From contig NZ_KB905467.1 in the NCBI RefSeq assembly GCF_000381365.1, forward strand, positions 1,292,424 to 1,356,423: DNA of 64,000 nucleotides, read 5' to 3'. The notes under the pieces are model-generated. The model did no database searches. It had not been told where the DNA came from and saw only the letters and a program-made list of their open reading frames with translations. The stretch comes from Bacteroides salyersiae WAL 10018 = DSM 18765 = JCM 12988. Its GTDB lineage: Bacteria > Bacteroidota > Bacteroidia > Bacteroidales > Bacteroidaceae. Position numbers and translations under genes: made by a program. Below, piece by piece: positions 24,935-34,516 of this stretch; position 1 is the stretch's first letter; every line of letters starts with the position of its first letter.

Positions 24935-26269
24935 TCAATCTGCTTCTTCTATCACAGTTTTCATTCCTTTTATCTTTTCTCCACGGATTAGAGTCAACAG
25001 CTGTTTCACTTTTCCACGACGGACGGCGACAAAGGCATAATGGTCTTTTACATCGATTTGTCCGACATCCTCACGGGATAAGTTTCCTTTTTTATAGAGA
25101 AATCCGGCGATATCCATCCGGCTGAGTTTGTCTTTTTTCCCTTTACCTATATATAATGTTACCCAAAGCGGCTTTGGTGGCTTCGGCGCGTTTTCGGGCA
25201 ATGCCAGCACTTCAAGCTCTTCGGGTATATACTCCGGCAGGTTTTCTTCGGTACTTACTATGAGATAGGAGCTGCCGGTAGCATCCCAACGTGCGGTACG
25301 TCCGTTACGGTGTGTGAAAGCTTCTTCATTTACGGGAAAATGGTAATGGATGATATGCTCTATTTCCGGAATATCCAGACCACGGGCGGCAAGGTCGGTC
25401 GAAATCAGTACATGACAACTGCCATTACGGAATTTGTACAAAGCCCGCTCCCGGTCCGGCTGTTCCATACCTCCATGAAAGCGTTCGGAATACAGTTTCT
25501 TATCCGCCAGTAATTTGTGTACACGGTCTACTGCATCGCGGTGGTTACAGAAAACAATGCAAGAGCTGCTTCCCAATGTACATAACAATTTATACAAAGT
25601 ATCAATCTTGTCTTTCGAGGGGGAAATGACCTTCATCAGTGTTAACCGGGATTCTTTTCCGGCAGAAGTGTCTTGCAGGAAATCCAATCTCACGGTATGT
25701 TCCATTCCGGTGAACCGGGGGATCTCCTCGGCATCCGTGGCCGAAAGCAGAAAGCGCCGTTGCAGATTGGGAAGCTGGCCTATAATGGCAGCCATTTCCT
25801 CTTGAAAACCAAGTTCAAGAGATTTGTCAAATTCATCGATTACCAGCATACGAACGGTAGCAGCATCGAAATTCTGCTTTGAGAGATGATCGTTCATACG
25901 TCCGGGAGTAGCAATGATGACAGCCGGTTGTACTCCTTTTATCGTACGGTGTTCCTCCATGGCAGGGCGTCCGCCATAACAGCTCACAGATTTGAATCCG
26001 GTATTCATGGCTTTGAAAACCTGATCGGTCTGTAAAGCCAGTTCGCGGGATGGAACCAGCACTACGGCCTGTACTCCTTTCTGTTCCGGTTTTAAAGAGC
26101 CGATAAGCGGTAACAGGTAGGCCAATGTCTTTCCGGAACCGGTGGGTGAAAGTAATATCTGGTCTTTTCCCTCTTTCCACGCATCAATGGATGCTTCCTG
26201 CATGGGATTCAACTGTTCGATAGCTAAAGCAGCCAGTACATCTTTTATATAAGTAGGTGTTATTTCCAT
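24935..26269 (-). CDS. DEAD-box RNA helicase, DbpA-like
   Basis: The start at 26269 (MEITPTYIKDVLAAL) is preferred over 26326, since a TATCTTTA box lies at 26293-26286. Helicase motifs appear in order: Q motif region LNPMQEASIDAW, Walker A SPTGSGKTLAYLLP, Walker B as DEFD rather than DEAD, LLSAT, and HRNGRTAR of motif VI. The C-terminal 75 residues (LWVTLYIGKGKKDKLSRMDI and onward) form a DbpA-type RRM that in E. coli binds 23S rRNA helix 92. It therefore probably acts in large-subunit ribosome assembly. The DEFD variant keeps the catalytic Asp-Glu. Confidence 0.9.
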   Translation of the reverse strand: MEITPTYIKDVLAALAIEQLNPMQEASIDAWKEGKDQILLSPTGSGKTLAYLLPLIGSLKPEQKGVQAVVLVPSRELALQTDQVFKAMNTGFKSVSCYGGRPAMEEHRTIKGVQPAVIIATPGRMNDHLSKQNFDAATVRMLVIDEFDKSLELGFQEEMAAIIGQLPNLQRRFLLSATDAEEIPRFTGMEHTVRLDFLQDTSAGKESRLTLMKVISPSKDKIDTLYKLLCTLGSSSCIVFCNHRDAVDRVHKLLADKKLYSERFHGGMEQPDRERALYKFRNGSCHVLISTDLAARGLDIPEIEHIIHYHFPVNEEAFTHRNGRTARWDATGSSYLIVSTEENLPEYIPEELEVLALPENAPKPPKPLWVTLYIGKGKKDKLSRMDIAGFLYKKGNLSREDVGQIDVKDHYAFVAVRRGKVKQLLTLIRGEKIKGMKTVIEEAD

Positions 26270-26324
26270 TGTTATATGATTTTGTGTAAAGATAAGAATA
26301 AATAAACTTACGTGAGATACGGAC

Positions 26325-26363
26325 AATAAAAAAGCAGCCTTTTTTGTGATGAAAAGACTGCTT
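26325..26363 (-). terminator. Terminator of the nqr operon
   Basis: On the minus strand AAGCAGTCTTTT (26363-26352) pairs with AAAAGGCTGCTT (26343-26332) with one G-U pair, followed by a run of T's (26331-26325). It lies 49 bp after the nqrF stop. Confidence 0.82.
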
Positions 26364-26411
26364 TCTATGATTTATTAAGATTTATCTGATCTTAGAACCT
26401 GTTTGAATCTC

Positions 26412-27683
26412 TTATCCTCCGAAATTATCGAACATCAGGTTCTTAGCAGGAACACCCAGGCTGTCGAGCATATTTTCGACTGCTTTAGACATCGGACCAG
26501 GACCACACATGTAGTATTCGATATCTTCCGGTGCTTCATGGTTCTTCAAATAAGTCTCATAGATTACTTGATGAACGAAACCTGCCGTATAGCTAACGCC
26601 TGCTGCATCTGCTGCAGGATCCGGACGGTCGAGTGCCAGATGGAACTTGAAGTTCGGGAAATCTTTTTCTATTTGCAGGAAGTCTTCCAGATAGAACACT
26701 TCGTTCAGCGCACGTGCACCGTAGAAGTAGTTCATGGTACGATCTGTGATGTGCAGTGTCTTTGTCAAGTGCATGATTTGTGCACGTAACGGAGCCATAC
26801 CGGCACCACCACCGATCCACATCATCTCGTTCTTAGAATCGAGAATAGGATGGAAATCTCCATAAGGGCCACTCATCGTTACCTTATCACCCGGTTTCAG
26901 CGTAAAGATATAAGAAGAAGCGATACCCGGCATTACATCCATAAATCCAGGGCCCTGATCTTTCGGTTTGAAAGGAGGCGTAGCAATACGTACAGTCAAC
27001 ATGATACGATCTCCCTCAGCCGGATAGTTGGCCATAGAATAAGCACGGATAGTCGGTTCATCGTTACGGCATTTCAAGCCCATCAAGCCGAATTTCTCCC
27101 ATGCAGGCAGATATTCGTCACCGATAAGGCCCTTGTCGATATCCTTATCGTAATCCATTGAGAATGCAGGAATCTTGATCTGAGCATACGACCCCGGTAT
27201 AAAGTCCATGTGTTCGCCTTTCGGAAGAGCCACGATGAACTCTTTGATAAACGTTGCAACGTTCTTGTTGGAGATAACCTCGCACTCCCACTCTTTCACA
27301 CCTAAGATCGATTCGTCGATCTTGATCGACATATCCTGTTTCACTTTCACCTGGCAACCCAGACGCCAGTGATCGGCCTGTTGTTTACGGGAGAAGAAGC
27401 CGGTTTCCGTAGGAAGTATTTCACCACCACCTTCAAGAACCTGGCAACGGCACTGTCCGCAAGAACCTTTACCACCACATGCTGATGAGAGGAAAACACC
27501 GTTGGCAGACAGCGTGCCCAGCAATGTGCCGCCGGGGTTAGTCTTCAATTCCTGTTCTCCATTCATCGTAATCGTAACCTCGCCCGAAGGGGTCAGATAC
27601 CCTTTCGCAACGAGCAGTATAATGACAAGCAGGAGGATCACTCCAAGGAATACTCCGATACTCGCTAATATTAAAGACGTCAT
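26412..27683 (-). CDS. nqrF: Na+-NQR subunit F, NADH-oxidising
   Basis: The 423-residue subunit takes electrons from NADH through FAD to a [2Fe-2S] cluster. It has an N-terminal membrane helix (3-25), a ferredoxin domain with SACGGKGSCGQCRCQVLEGG, an FAD-binding RAYSMANYP and an NAD-binding YYMCGPGPM. The C-terminal FDNFGG is typical. It is the last gene of the operon, in the standard order A-B-C-D-E-F, separated from nqrE by 22 bp. Confidence 0.97.
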   Translation of the reverse strand: MTSLILASIGVFLGVILLLVIILLVAKGYLTPSGEVTITMNGEQELKTNPGGTLLGTLSANGVFLSSACGGKGSCGQCRCQVLEGGGEILPTETGFFSRKQQADHWRLGCQVKVKQDMSIKIDESILGVKEWECEVISNKNVATFIKEFIVALPKGEHMDFIPGSYAQIKIPAFSMDYDKDIDKGLIGDEYLPAWEKFGLMGLKCRNDEPTIRAYSMANYPAEGDRIMLTVRIATPPFKPKDQGPGFMDVMPGIASSYIFTLKPGDKVTMSGPYGDFHPILDSKNEMMWIGGGAGMAPLRAQIMHLTKTLHITDRTMNYFYGARALNEVFYLEDFLQIEKDFPNFKFHLALDRPDPAADAAGVSYTAGFVHQVIYETYLKNHEAPEDIEYYMCGPGPMSKAVENMLDSLGVPAKNLMFDNFGG

Positions 27684-27705
27684 TGTTTTATTCTTTTTAC
27701 TTTAA

Positions 27706-28332
27706 TTATATTTTCAATCCAGAGAAACACATAAAGGCCATTGCCATCAGTCCTACCGTAATAAACGTAATACCCAAACCTTTCAACGGAGCGGGAACAT
27801 CAGAGTAAGCCATCTTTTCACGGATAGCAGCCAGACCGACAATGGCAAGCAGCCAGCCGATACCGGAACCTAAAGCGTAGACCACTGCACCACCTACTCC
27901 GGTGATAGCCTGCGGATTGGACGGGTCCATCGTAATTCTCTGTTGCATGAACAGGGAAGCACCCATGATAGCACAGTTAACGGCAATCAACGGCAGGAAG
28001 ATACCCAGCGATGCATACAGTGACGGCGCAAAGCGTTCTACCACCATTTCTACCAACTGCACGATACCGGCAATAACGGCAATGAAGAGAATAAAACTAA
28101 GGAAGCTGAGGTCGACACCCGGAATTATGGCATCGGCAGCCAGCACCTTTGTCTGGAGCAAATAGTTCACGGGAAGCGTAACTACCAAAACGAAAGTTAC
28201 CGCAACTCCCAGACCTACAGCAGTCTTCACATTCTTCGATACGGCAAGGTAGGAACACATACCCAGGAAGAATGCAAATATCATGTTGTCCACAAAAATG
28301 GAGCGGACGAATAAACTTAATAATTGATCCAT
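27706..28332 (-). CDS. nqrE: Na+-NQR subunit E
   Basis: The 208-residue integral membrane subunit has six predicted helices. Together with NqrD it binds a membrane-embedded iron centre through conserved cysteines; here the N-terminal FFLGMCSYLAVSKN and a later NCAIMGASL supply them. The gene is separated from nqrD by 163 bp holding a repeat element, the widest gap in the operon. Confidence 0.96.
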   Translation of the reverse strand: MDQLLSLFVRSIFVDNMIFAFFLGMCSYLAVSKNVKTAVGLGVAVTFVLVVTLPVNYLLQTKVLAADAIIPGVDLSFLSFILFIAVIAGIVQLVEMVVERFAPSLYASLGIFLPLIAVNCAIMGASLFMQQRITMDPSNPQAITGVGGAVVYALGSGIGWLLAIVGLAAIREKMAYSDVPAPLKGLGITFITVGLMAMAFMCFSGLKI

Positions 28333-28340
28333 GTTATATT

Positions 28341-28495
28341 GATTTATGAGTTCTGATTTATGATTTATTATTTTGAAATAAGGCTACGATCTATGCCTGT
28401 GGAACATTGTGATGAAACATTGTGATGAAACATTGTGATGAAACATTGTGATGTGACATTAGGATGTGACAGGGCATAAACCATAAATCTTAAAA
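28341..28495. repeat. Element D: heptad arms around a 13-bp tandem repeat in the nqrE-nqrD gap
   Basis: The left arm (28341-28368) has units GATTTAT, GAGTTCT, GATTTAT and GATTTAT. The core (28403-28454) is four 13-bp copies of AACATTGTGATGA, the last with one change, then a decayed fifth. The right arm (28475-28495) has CATAAAC, CATAAAT and CTTAAAA. The right end touches the nqrD stop codon. The element sits inside an essential-looking operon without breaking a gene. Confidence 0.85.
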
Positions 28496-29128
28496 TCACG
28501 ACTCTTGTAGTTCTTTATGTTTAGCACGCTGATACCAGATAATGCAGGCACAGATAATCAGTGCCATAGGAGGCATTAACATCAGGCCGTTATTCAGATA
28601 CCCCATTTTATAGAATGCTTCCGGAAGAATCTTAAAGTTCAGCAACGTACCCGAACCCAACAATTCACGGAAGAAAGCTACGATAATCAATATCTTGGCA
28701 TATCCCAATCCGTTACCAATACCATCAAGGAAAGATTCCCACGGAGCATTTTGCATGGCAAAGGCTTCCAGACGTCCCATCAGGATACAGTTGGTAATGA
28801 TCAGACCTACATAAACAGAAAGCTGTACGCTTACATCGTAAGCAAATGCTTTCAGAATCTCACTCACAATCGTAACCAAGGCAGCTACCACCACCAACTG
28901 TACGATAATACGGATACGGTTCGGAATGGTCTTGCGCAACAAGGAGATAACGACGTTAGAGAAAGCCGTAATCACTGTTACCGAGAGGCCCATCACGATA
29001 GCCGGTTCCAGTTTGGCTGTTACCGCCAGTGCCGAACAGATACCGAGCACCTGTACGGTTACCGGGTTGTTCATTCCCAGCGGAGCAGAGAATACCTCTT
29101 TATTCTGTTTAGAAAATAATTGGCTCAT
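28496..29128 (-). CDS. nqrD: Na+-NQR subunit D
   Basis: The 210-residue membrane subunit pairs with NqrE. NPVTVQVLGICSALAVT and TNCILMGRLEAFAM are family segments carrying the cysteines that hold the membrane iron centre. The PWESFLDGIGNGLGY loop is strongly conserved. It begins 16 bp after nqrC. Confidence 0.96.
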   Translation of the reverse strand: MSQLFSKQNKEVFSAPLGMNNPVTVQVLGICSALAVTAKLEPAIVMGLSVTVITAFSNVVISLLRKTIPNRIRIIVQLVVVAALVTIVSEILKAFAYDVSVQLSVYVGLIITNCILMGRLEAFAMQNAPWESFLDGIGNGLGYAKILIIVAFFRELLGSGTLLNFKILPEAFYKMGYLNNGLMLMPPMALIICACIIWYQRAKHKELQES

Positions 29129-29144
29129 ATTCTATCGTTCCTCC

Positions 29145-29822
29145 TTAATTATTAGTTAAAAATTTATCATACTGGCTCAGGCAAGCCTTTAGCATATCGT
29201 CCACACCCTTTGAAGTAATAGTACCTCCGGAGATACCGTCTACCTGATAAGCCGGATCGGTTACCTTACCGTTTTTCTCAACAGCCAAGGCGATTTGTCC
29301 GTCTTTCAGCACTTTCTTTCCCGAAAACTCGTTTTGGAAAGCTACCGTAGCGATTTCTGCACCCAAGCCCGGAGTTTCACTGGCATGTGAAAAGTATACA
29401 CCATATACCGTATCTTTATCAGCATTAAGGGCAACATATCCCCAAACAGCTCCCCAAAGTCCGACACCGTAAACCGGAATCACATACTTGGTCTCGCCGT
29501 TTATTTCTGCAACAAATACATGCAGACGGTTGTTCTCTTTAGCCTCTTTTTCATAACTGAGAGAAAACTCACCCGTATTTTCTGCGAGACTTCCGTCAGC
29601 ATTCATCAGCATATCACCTTTTACATATTTATTATATTCGGCTTCCGCATCTTTCACCTCCCGGATGTTCAATGCTGCCAGAATCTGCTTCTTCGTATCC
29701 AGTTCCTGGTTCTTATTCTGAATATCTTTCAGAGACGAACTGACGAAAGCGAGCAGGAATGCCACGATAACAACCATTACCGAAGCATAAATGATAGTAT
29801 AGGAATTACTATTTGTATTCAT
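29145..29822 (-). CDS. nqrC: Na+-NQR subunit C, FMN-bearing
   Basis: The 225-residue subunit has one N-terminal membrane helix (about 7-29) and a periplasmic domain. The flavinylation motif appears as GISGGTITS, where the Thr carries FMN through a phosphoester bond. SHASETPGLGAEI is also characteristic. It lies 14 bp downstream of nqrB. Confidence 0.96.
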   Translation of the reverse strand: MNTNSNSYTIIYASVMVVIVAFLLAFVSSSLKDIQNKNQELDTKKQILAALNIREVKDAEAEYNKYVKGDMLMNADGSLAENTGEFSLSYEKEAKENNRLHVFVAEINGETKYVIPVYGVGLWGAVWGYVALNADKDTVYGVYFSHASETPGLGAEIATVAFQNEFSGKKVLKDGQIALAVEKNGKVTDPAYQVDGISGGTITSKGVDDMLKACLSQYDKFLTNN

Positions 29823-29836
29823 CTTTTCGTTCGGTT

Positions 29837-31009
29837 TTAATTGTTAGACTTAATGGCACGTTTTTCACGACGGCCGATATTGCTTTGTACCACACAGTAG
29901 TCGATCAACGGTGCGAAGATGTTCATCAGCAAGATGGCAAGCATCATACCCTCGGGATAACCCGGATTGAGCACACGGATCACGATAGCCATGGCACCGA
30001 TCAGGAATCCGAATATATACTTACCGGTTTCTGTACGGGCAGAAGTTACCGGATCGGTAGCCATAAACACAGCACCGAAGCAGAAACCACCCAGAATAAG
30101 GTGCTCGTACCAAGGCATCTGCGCCATAGCGTTGGTTTCCGAACCGAATTGGTTGAAGATAAATGCCATAAAGGCACCTCCTACGAATACGGAGATCATG
30201 GTCTTCCAGCTTGCAATGCCCGTCCACAACAGGATAACGGCACCGATCAAGATGGCCACAACGCTTGTTTCACCGATAGACCCGGGAATGAATCCCCAGA
30301 ACATGTCGCTCAAAGAGGCTTCTACCGGCATTCCAGTAGCAGCCTGTCCCAACGGAGTGGCAGCAGTCAATCCGTCTACTGTATTTCCCAATCCGAAGAT
30401 GCTGTCTTGCGCTACCCAAACGGCATCACCGGACATCTTGGTAGGATATGCGAAGAAGAGGAACGCACGAGTCACAAGTGCCACGTTGAATACGTTCATA
30501 CCTGTACCGCCGAATACCTCCTTTGCAAATATTACAGAGAATGCAACGGCAATAGCAAGAATCCACAACGGACAGTCCACAGGAACGATCATCGGGATCA
30601 GCATACCCGAAACAAGGAATCCTTCCTGAATTTCTTCCTTCTTCCATTGTGCTACCACGAACTCGATGCCAAGACCGACTACATAAGATACGATTATTTT
30701 AGGCAATACAGCCAGGAATCCATAGGCAAACATTTCCCAGAAACCGCCCTCGGTGCCTGTATGGGTGAAATGCTGGTAACCTACGTTGTACATACCGAAC
30801 AGCAAAGCCGGCATCAACGCGATAACCACAATCGACATAATACGCTTGCTGTCGATTGCGTCATGTATATGCGTTCCCGTTTTCGAAGTGGTGTTGGGCA
30901 CGAACAAGAATGTTTCGAAACCATCGAACACCGAACGAAACGCGTGGAATTTGCCGCCTTCTTCGAAGTTCGGCTTTATCTTGTCGAGATAATTTCTTAA
31001 CGCTTTCAT
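29837..31009 (-). CDS. nqrB: Na+-NQR subunit B
   Basis: The 390-residue membrane subunit carries covalent FMN and contributes to the sodium pathway and quinone site. The flavinylation region reads DGLTAATPLGQAA. GTGMNVFNVALVTRAFLFFAYP and ATDPVTSARTETGKYIFG are conserved family segments. It follows nqrA by 53 bp. Confidence 0.96.
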   Translation of the reverse strand: MKALRNYLDKIKPNFEEGGKFHAFRSVFDGFETFLFVPNTTSKTGTHIHDAIDSKRIMSIVVIALMPALLFGMYNVGYQHFTHTGTEGGFWEMFAYGFLAVLPKIIVSYVVGLGIEFVVAQWKKEEIQEGFLVSGMLIPMIVPVDCPLWILAIAVAFSVIFAKEVFGGTGMNVFNVALVTRAFLFFAYPTKMSGDAVWVAQDSIFGLGNTVDGLTAATPLGQAATGMPVEASLSDMFWGFIPGSIGETSVVAILIGAVILLWTGIASWKTMISVFVGGAFMAFIFNQFGSETNAMAQMPWYEHLILGGFCFGAVFMATDPVTSARTETGKYIFGFLIGAMAIVIRVLNPGYPEGMMLAILLMNIFAPLIDYCVVQSNIGRREKRAIKSNN

Positions 31010-31062
31010 TAATGTATTTACTATTTTACTATTTACAATTTACTATTTGATACCTCCGATGC

Positions 31063-32412
31063 TTACATCATTTCGGCACGAAGCATATCGAGTCCTGCAC
31101 GGACGATGCGTTGCAGTTCCAATTTTGACGAATCGACAAATTCACACAAAGCGAAATCTTCCGGAGCCACTTCGTAGATACCGAGCGCTTCCATCCGGTC
31201 GATGTCTCCGGCAATGATCGCCTTGATAAGGAACTCAGGCAGGATGTCCATCGGGAATACCTTGTCATATTCACCCGACATGATCATGTGACGTTCGCCA
31301 CCTTTGATACGTGCGTCGATGGTGTATTCCTTCTTGCCCAGCAACCAGCTGAAGTAGGAGTGATTCACACTGAATTGGTTGAAACGCGGCATGATCCATC
31401 CCAACATTTCGTGGATGTCGTTGCCTTCGGGGATAACAGATACCTGGCTATGGAAAGCGCCAAGGAAACCATTCGGAGATACCTGCTTACCAGTCAGCAC
31501 GTTGCCGCTGATGTAGCGTAGTTCTTTGTCTTTTGTTACGTTTCCGGCGAAGACACTGGTGAGCAATGCACCTACACGCAGTTTGGTGTAAGCCGGTTTC
31601 AGAACTTCGGAACCTGTCACGGCCACTGTACGGGTCATATCTACGCGGCCCGTATTCATCAGCCGTCCGATGAAGATAACGGCTTGCGGGTCGATCGTCC
31701 ATACGGTTTCCCCTTTCACGACAGGTGCAACGCGGTTGATCTGCACACCTACGTTTCCGGCGGGATTCGGACCGTCAAAAGCTGTGATGGTAACGTTCTT
31801 AGCCTGAGTCAAGGCTGCTGATTTCTGTTTCACGCTGATACCGAGATAGGTCTTTGCGATCTTGGCCAGCGCATCGAGTCCTGTTTGGAAATTGGCCTCT
31901 TCTCCCTTCAAAGCAAACTCGAATTCGGGAGCCAGTGGATTGCTGTCGAATGCAGATACGAAGATTGCTCTCGGGGCAACTGCCGGATCGGCAATTACAT
32001 CGTACGGACGCTGCTTGATGAAAGCAAACATACCGGACTGCAACAACAGTTCTTTCACCCGGTCGGCATTCATCCGGGCGACATCCTGCTTGCCGAACTC
32101 TTCATAGTCCTGCTCTGCAGCCGCTTCCACGACGATGTTCATCACCTTACGACGAGCACCGCGCTCCACGCTGGTTACCACGCCGCTAACGGGCGAAACA
32201 AATTTCACTTCAGGATGATTCTTGTCGATAAACAAGGGTCCTCCAGCCATCACATACTCCTGTTCTTTCACAACTACTTTCGGAGTTACTCCCGGAAAGT
32301 CGTCGGGCACGAGCGCATAGAATCCCGGCTCCTTTACAGTGACGAGTTCTTCGGCAGCTTTACCTTTCAGGTTGATGTCAAGGCCTTTACGTAACTTTAT
32401 TACATTTGCCAT
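31063..32412 (-). CDS. nqrA: Na+-NQR subunit A
   Basis: The 449-residue peripheral subunit lies at the cytoplasmic side and helps form the quinone site; it has no membrane helix. It starts MANVIKLRKGLDINLKGKA, with the typical N-terminal RnfC-like fold, and contains IGRLMNTGRVDMTRTVAVTG and FLGAFHSQ. It heads the six-gene operon nqrABCDEF, which couples NADH oxidation to Na+ export in the inner membrane, a main respiratory step in Bacteroides. Confidence 0.97.
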   Translation of the reverse strand: MANVIKLRKGLDINLKGKAAEELVTVKEPGFYALVPDDFPGVTPKVVVKEQEYVMAGGPLFIDKNHPEVKFVSPVSGVVTSVERGARRKVMNIVVEAAAEQDYEEFGKQDVARMNADRVKELLLQSGMFAFIKQRPYDVIADPAVAPRAIFVSAFDSNPLAPEFEFALKGEEANFQTGLDALAKIAKTYLGISVKQKSAALTQAKNVTITAFDGPNPAGNVGVQINRVAPVVKGETVWTIDPQAVIFIGRLMNTGRVDMTRTVAVTGSEVLKPAYTKLRVGALLTSVFAGNVTKDKELRYISGNVLTGKQVSPNGFLGAFHSQVSVIPEGNDIHEMLGWIMPRFNQFSVNHSYFSWLLGKKEYTIDARIKGGERHMIMSGEYDKVFPMDILPEFLIKAIIAGDIDRMEALGIYEVAPEDFALCEFVDSSKLELQRIVRAGLDMLRAEMM

Positions 32413-32448
32413 GTGTTATATAAAATAATGGTTTTTATAATTTGCCCG

Positions 32449-32456
32449 CAAAAGTA
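32449..32456 (-). promoter_or_regulatory. -7 box of the nqr operon
   Basis: The minus strand TACTTTTG matches TAnnTTTG, 37 bp upstream of the nqrA start. No exact -33 TTTG is visible 19-21 bp further up. Confidence 0.45.
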
Positions 32457-32567
32457 ATAAATAATAATGTGAAAAAGGAGGAAAAAAGAAAGGAATTACG
32501 GAGATTTTTCCGTAATTCCTTTTGTTAACGTACACGGGGGAAATAATGTGCCAATTGGTCAATATGC

Positions 32568-32708
32568 CAATGTGCCAATGAAAGAGGGAATGATGTGCTA
32601 ATTGGCTAATGCACCAATGTGCCAATGAAAGAGGGAATGATGTGCTAATTGGCTAATGCACCGATGTGCCGATGAAAGAGGAAATCATGTGCCAATTGAC
32701 CAATGTGC
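32568..32708. repeat. Three-copy 47-bp tandem repeat of GTGCCAAT type
   Basis: Copies begin at 32568, 32615 and 32662; the first two are identical and the third is diverged. Each copy is itself built from CAATGTGC/GCCAAT-like words. It fills most of the 373-bp gap 32413-32785 between nqrA and the aminopeptidase gene. Nothing else was seen in that gap apart from the nqr promoter. Confidence 0.88.
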
Positions 32709-32785
32709 TGATGTGCCGGTGTACCAATTGGGAGATATTACTTGATAAATGCTTTCCGTGGTCGATCGGTGCACGAAGCCTGATT

Positions 32786-34186
32786 TTATTCTTCCGGAGC
32801 AAACATCGGATCCCATGCCGGGAGACGTATCGGCTTCTGTTTCAAGATTTCCTGTACTTTGGGAGTCGTGAATTTTGTTTCTACGACAAGACGGAACATG
32901 TATTCGTCGAACCATTTGTCTGTCATGATGAGATGCCCCTGATAACCACTGGCGGCGCCCCAACTGTTCTCTACCATCCATTTCACGGGTTTTCCGTTCT
33001 TATCGAGATCGACTGCCATCAGCGTCATGGCATGGCTCGAGCCGCTTGCAAAAGTCTGGATGCGTTGTTTCTTGTCCATGCCGAACGTGGTGCCCATCAG
33101 AGACTCGTAGTCATAGTTATTCACATCGAGCAGGCCGCGCTCCGAATGGAGGAATTTGCCCACATCGCATGAGAAATACATCATCGTGCTGTCTTTCAGG
33201 GAGGCGATCGCCATCGCTTTTATCTCCTCTACCGGCAGGTTCACATATGTCCAGTTCTTGCCATCATAGCGGTGACGGTCGAAATCGATCTCGTAGCACT
33301 TGTAATATTCGCGGCTCGGATCATTCATCAGCATCACGTAGTTACCGATCAGATTTTCGTCACCATATTTTTTCAGGAAAGTCATCGGGGTATGTTTTTC
33401 TGTCTCTACCGGTTTTCCACCCGCATCATAGCGTGTCCATGTGAACTCCGTAGGAGGCACACCCAAATTCAACACCAACATGCGGTAGATGGTACCTAAC
33501 ATCTCAACTTTGCTCTTCTCCAGTGCGGCCGCTTTGGCGCCTTTCGAAAACTGATCACGCAATTGCAGGCCGAACTCGCGCAACTTCAATGAAACCAAGT
33601 TCGCCATGCGTGCGGTATTCTCACTGCTGTTGGTTTCCGGCATGATGTCTTTGGGCACCAGGCCGTATTTTCCTACAATATCGGCTACTCCTGTGAAAGT
33701 GCCGCCATCACTCAGAGGATTGCGGAAAAGCCACTCCACCATTTTGTCATCCATCGGTTTCTCACGCGTATCGATCACTCCTTGAAGGAAAAGGTTCGCT
33801 TTCTCCAACTGATCGTAAAAGAAAGGATATGATTCGGAAAATTCAAACGAACCGAGCCCGTATTTAGCAATTGCCTTGGCACGCATCACGTTCAGTCCGG
33901 TGAATAGCCAGCAACGCCCCGATGACTTCTGGTCTGTAATGCCTTTGGAATCTACCCTGATGGAGAAATGGGTATCCATTCCTGTCATGTTCTCCTGATT
34001 GAGGGCGAGTTTACGGATATCGTTGTTGCCGATGGCATTGCGCAGCGCTTTATCTGCCGATGTCCCTTGATAGCTTTGTCTGATCTGGTCCAGCATTTCA
34101 CTGCTGATTCCTCCTTTGTCCTGTTGTGCCTGCACCGAGAAGAAGGCGGCACCCAGAACAAACAATGATAAAATTCGTTTATTCAT
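32786..34186 (-). CDS. C1B aminopeptidase (bleomycin-hydrolase type), exported
   Basis: The start at 34186 (MNKRILSLFVLGAAFF) is chosen because it begins a signal peptide cut near VQA-QQ; the upstream extension in frame is translated from repeat sequence. The 466-residue protein has the papain-like catalytic Cys in KSSGRCWLF, the His in GSSHAMTL and the Asn in VENSWGAASG. Family members PepC and bleomycin hydrolase are cytoplasmic aminopeptidases; a signal peptide indicates a periplasmic version here, as is common in Bacteroides. It likely trims peptides for uptake. No partner genes are adjacent. Confidence 0.92.
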   Translation of the reverse strand: MNKRILSLFVLGAAFFSVQAQQDKGGISSEMLDQIRQSYQGTSADKALRNAIGNNDIRKLALNQENMTGMDTHFSIRVDSKGITDQKSSGRCWLFTGLNVMRAKAIAKYGLGSFEFSESYPFFYDQLEKANLFLQGVIDTREKPMDDKMVEWLFRNPLSDGGTFTGVADIVGKYGLVPKDIMPETNSSENTARMANLVSLKLREFGLQLRDQFSKGAKAAALEKSKVEMLGTIYRMLVLNLGVPPTEFTWTRYDAGGKPVETEKHTPMTFLKKYGDENLIGNYVMLMNDPSREYYKCYEIDFDRHRYDGKNWTYVNLPVEEIKAMAIASLKDSTMMYFSCDVGKFLHSERGLLDVNNYDYESLMGTTFGMDKKQRIQTFASGSSHAMTLMAVDLDKNGKPVKWMVENSWGAASGYQGHLIMTDKWFDEYMFRLVVETKFTTPKVQEILKQKPIRLPAWDPMFAPEE

Positions 34187-34200
34187 AATATAATAATTAT

Positions 34201-34396
34201 TTAATGTGTCAATATGCCAATGTGCCAATGAAAGAATGTGCCAATATGTTAATGTAATCAATGAAAGAATGTGCTAATATGTCAATGTGATCAATGTGCC
34301 AATTGAATAATTCACCATGTCGTGCAGTATATGTTCTTGAAAAAACAGCGCAGCCAATTGGCACATTGATCACATTGGCATATTGGCACATTATTA
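34201..34396. repeat. GTGCCAAT octad array with inverted right arm
   Basis: The left arm (34206-34318) is a run of mostly 8-bp units such as GTGCCAAT, ATGCCAAT and GTGCTAAT. A core with CGTGCAGTATATGTTCTTG and AACAGCGCAG follows, then an inverted arm of ATTGGCAC-like units (34355-34393). The core resembles the one at 44440-44480. The array occupies most of the 330-bp gap between the divergent aminopeptidase and BamA-like genes; the remainder (34397-34516) shows no clear promoter match. Confidence 0.85.
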
Positions 34397-34516
34397 ATCC
34401 AACCACAAAAATAGTATGCTTTTTGGAACTTTTATCCATTCCTTTAGAATTATTATCAATCCAAACGAAAACTATTCCAAATAAAACGGTTTTCTTTGCA
34501 CCCACATTCAGAGAAT

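Noticed and set aside
29813..31000. Long plus-strand open frame opposite nqrB
   Set aside because: It is antisense to a clearly conserved nqrB, has no family pattern and is rich in His, Arg and Ser as expected for a shadow frame.
32568..32708. Possible CRISPR array at the 47-bp repeat
   Set aside because: The whole 47-bp unit repeats head to tail with no unique spacers.
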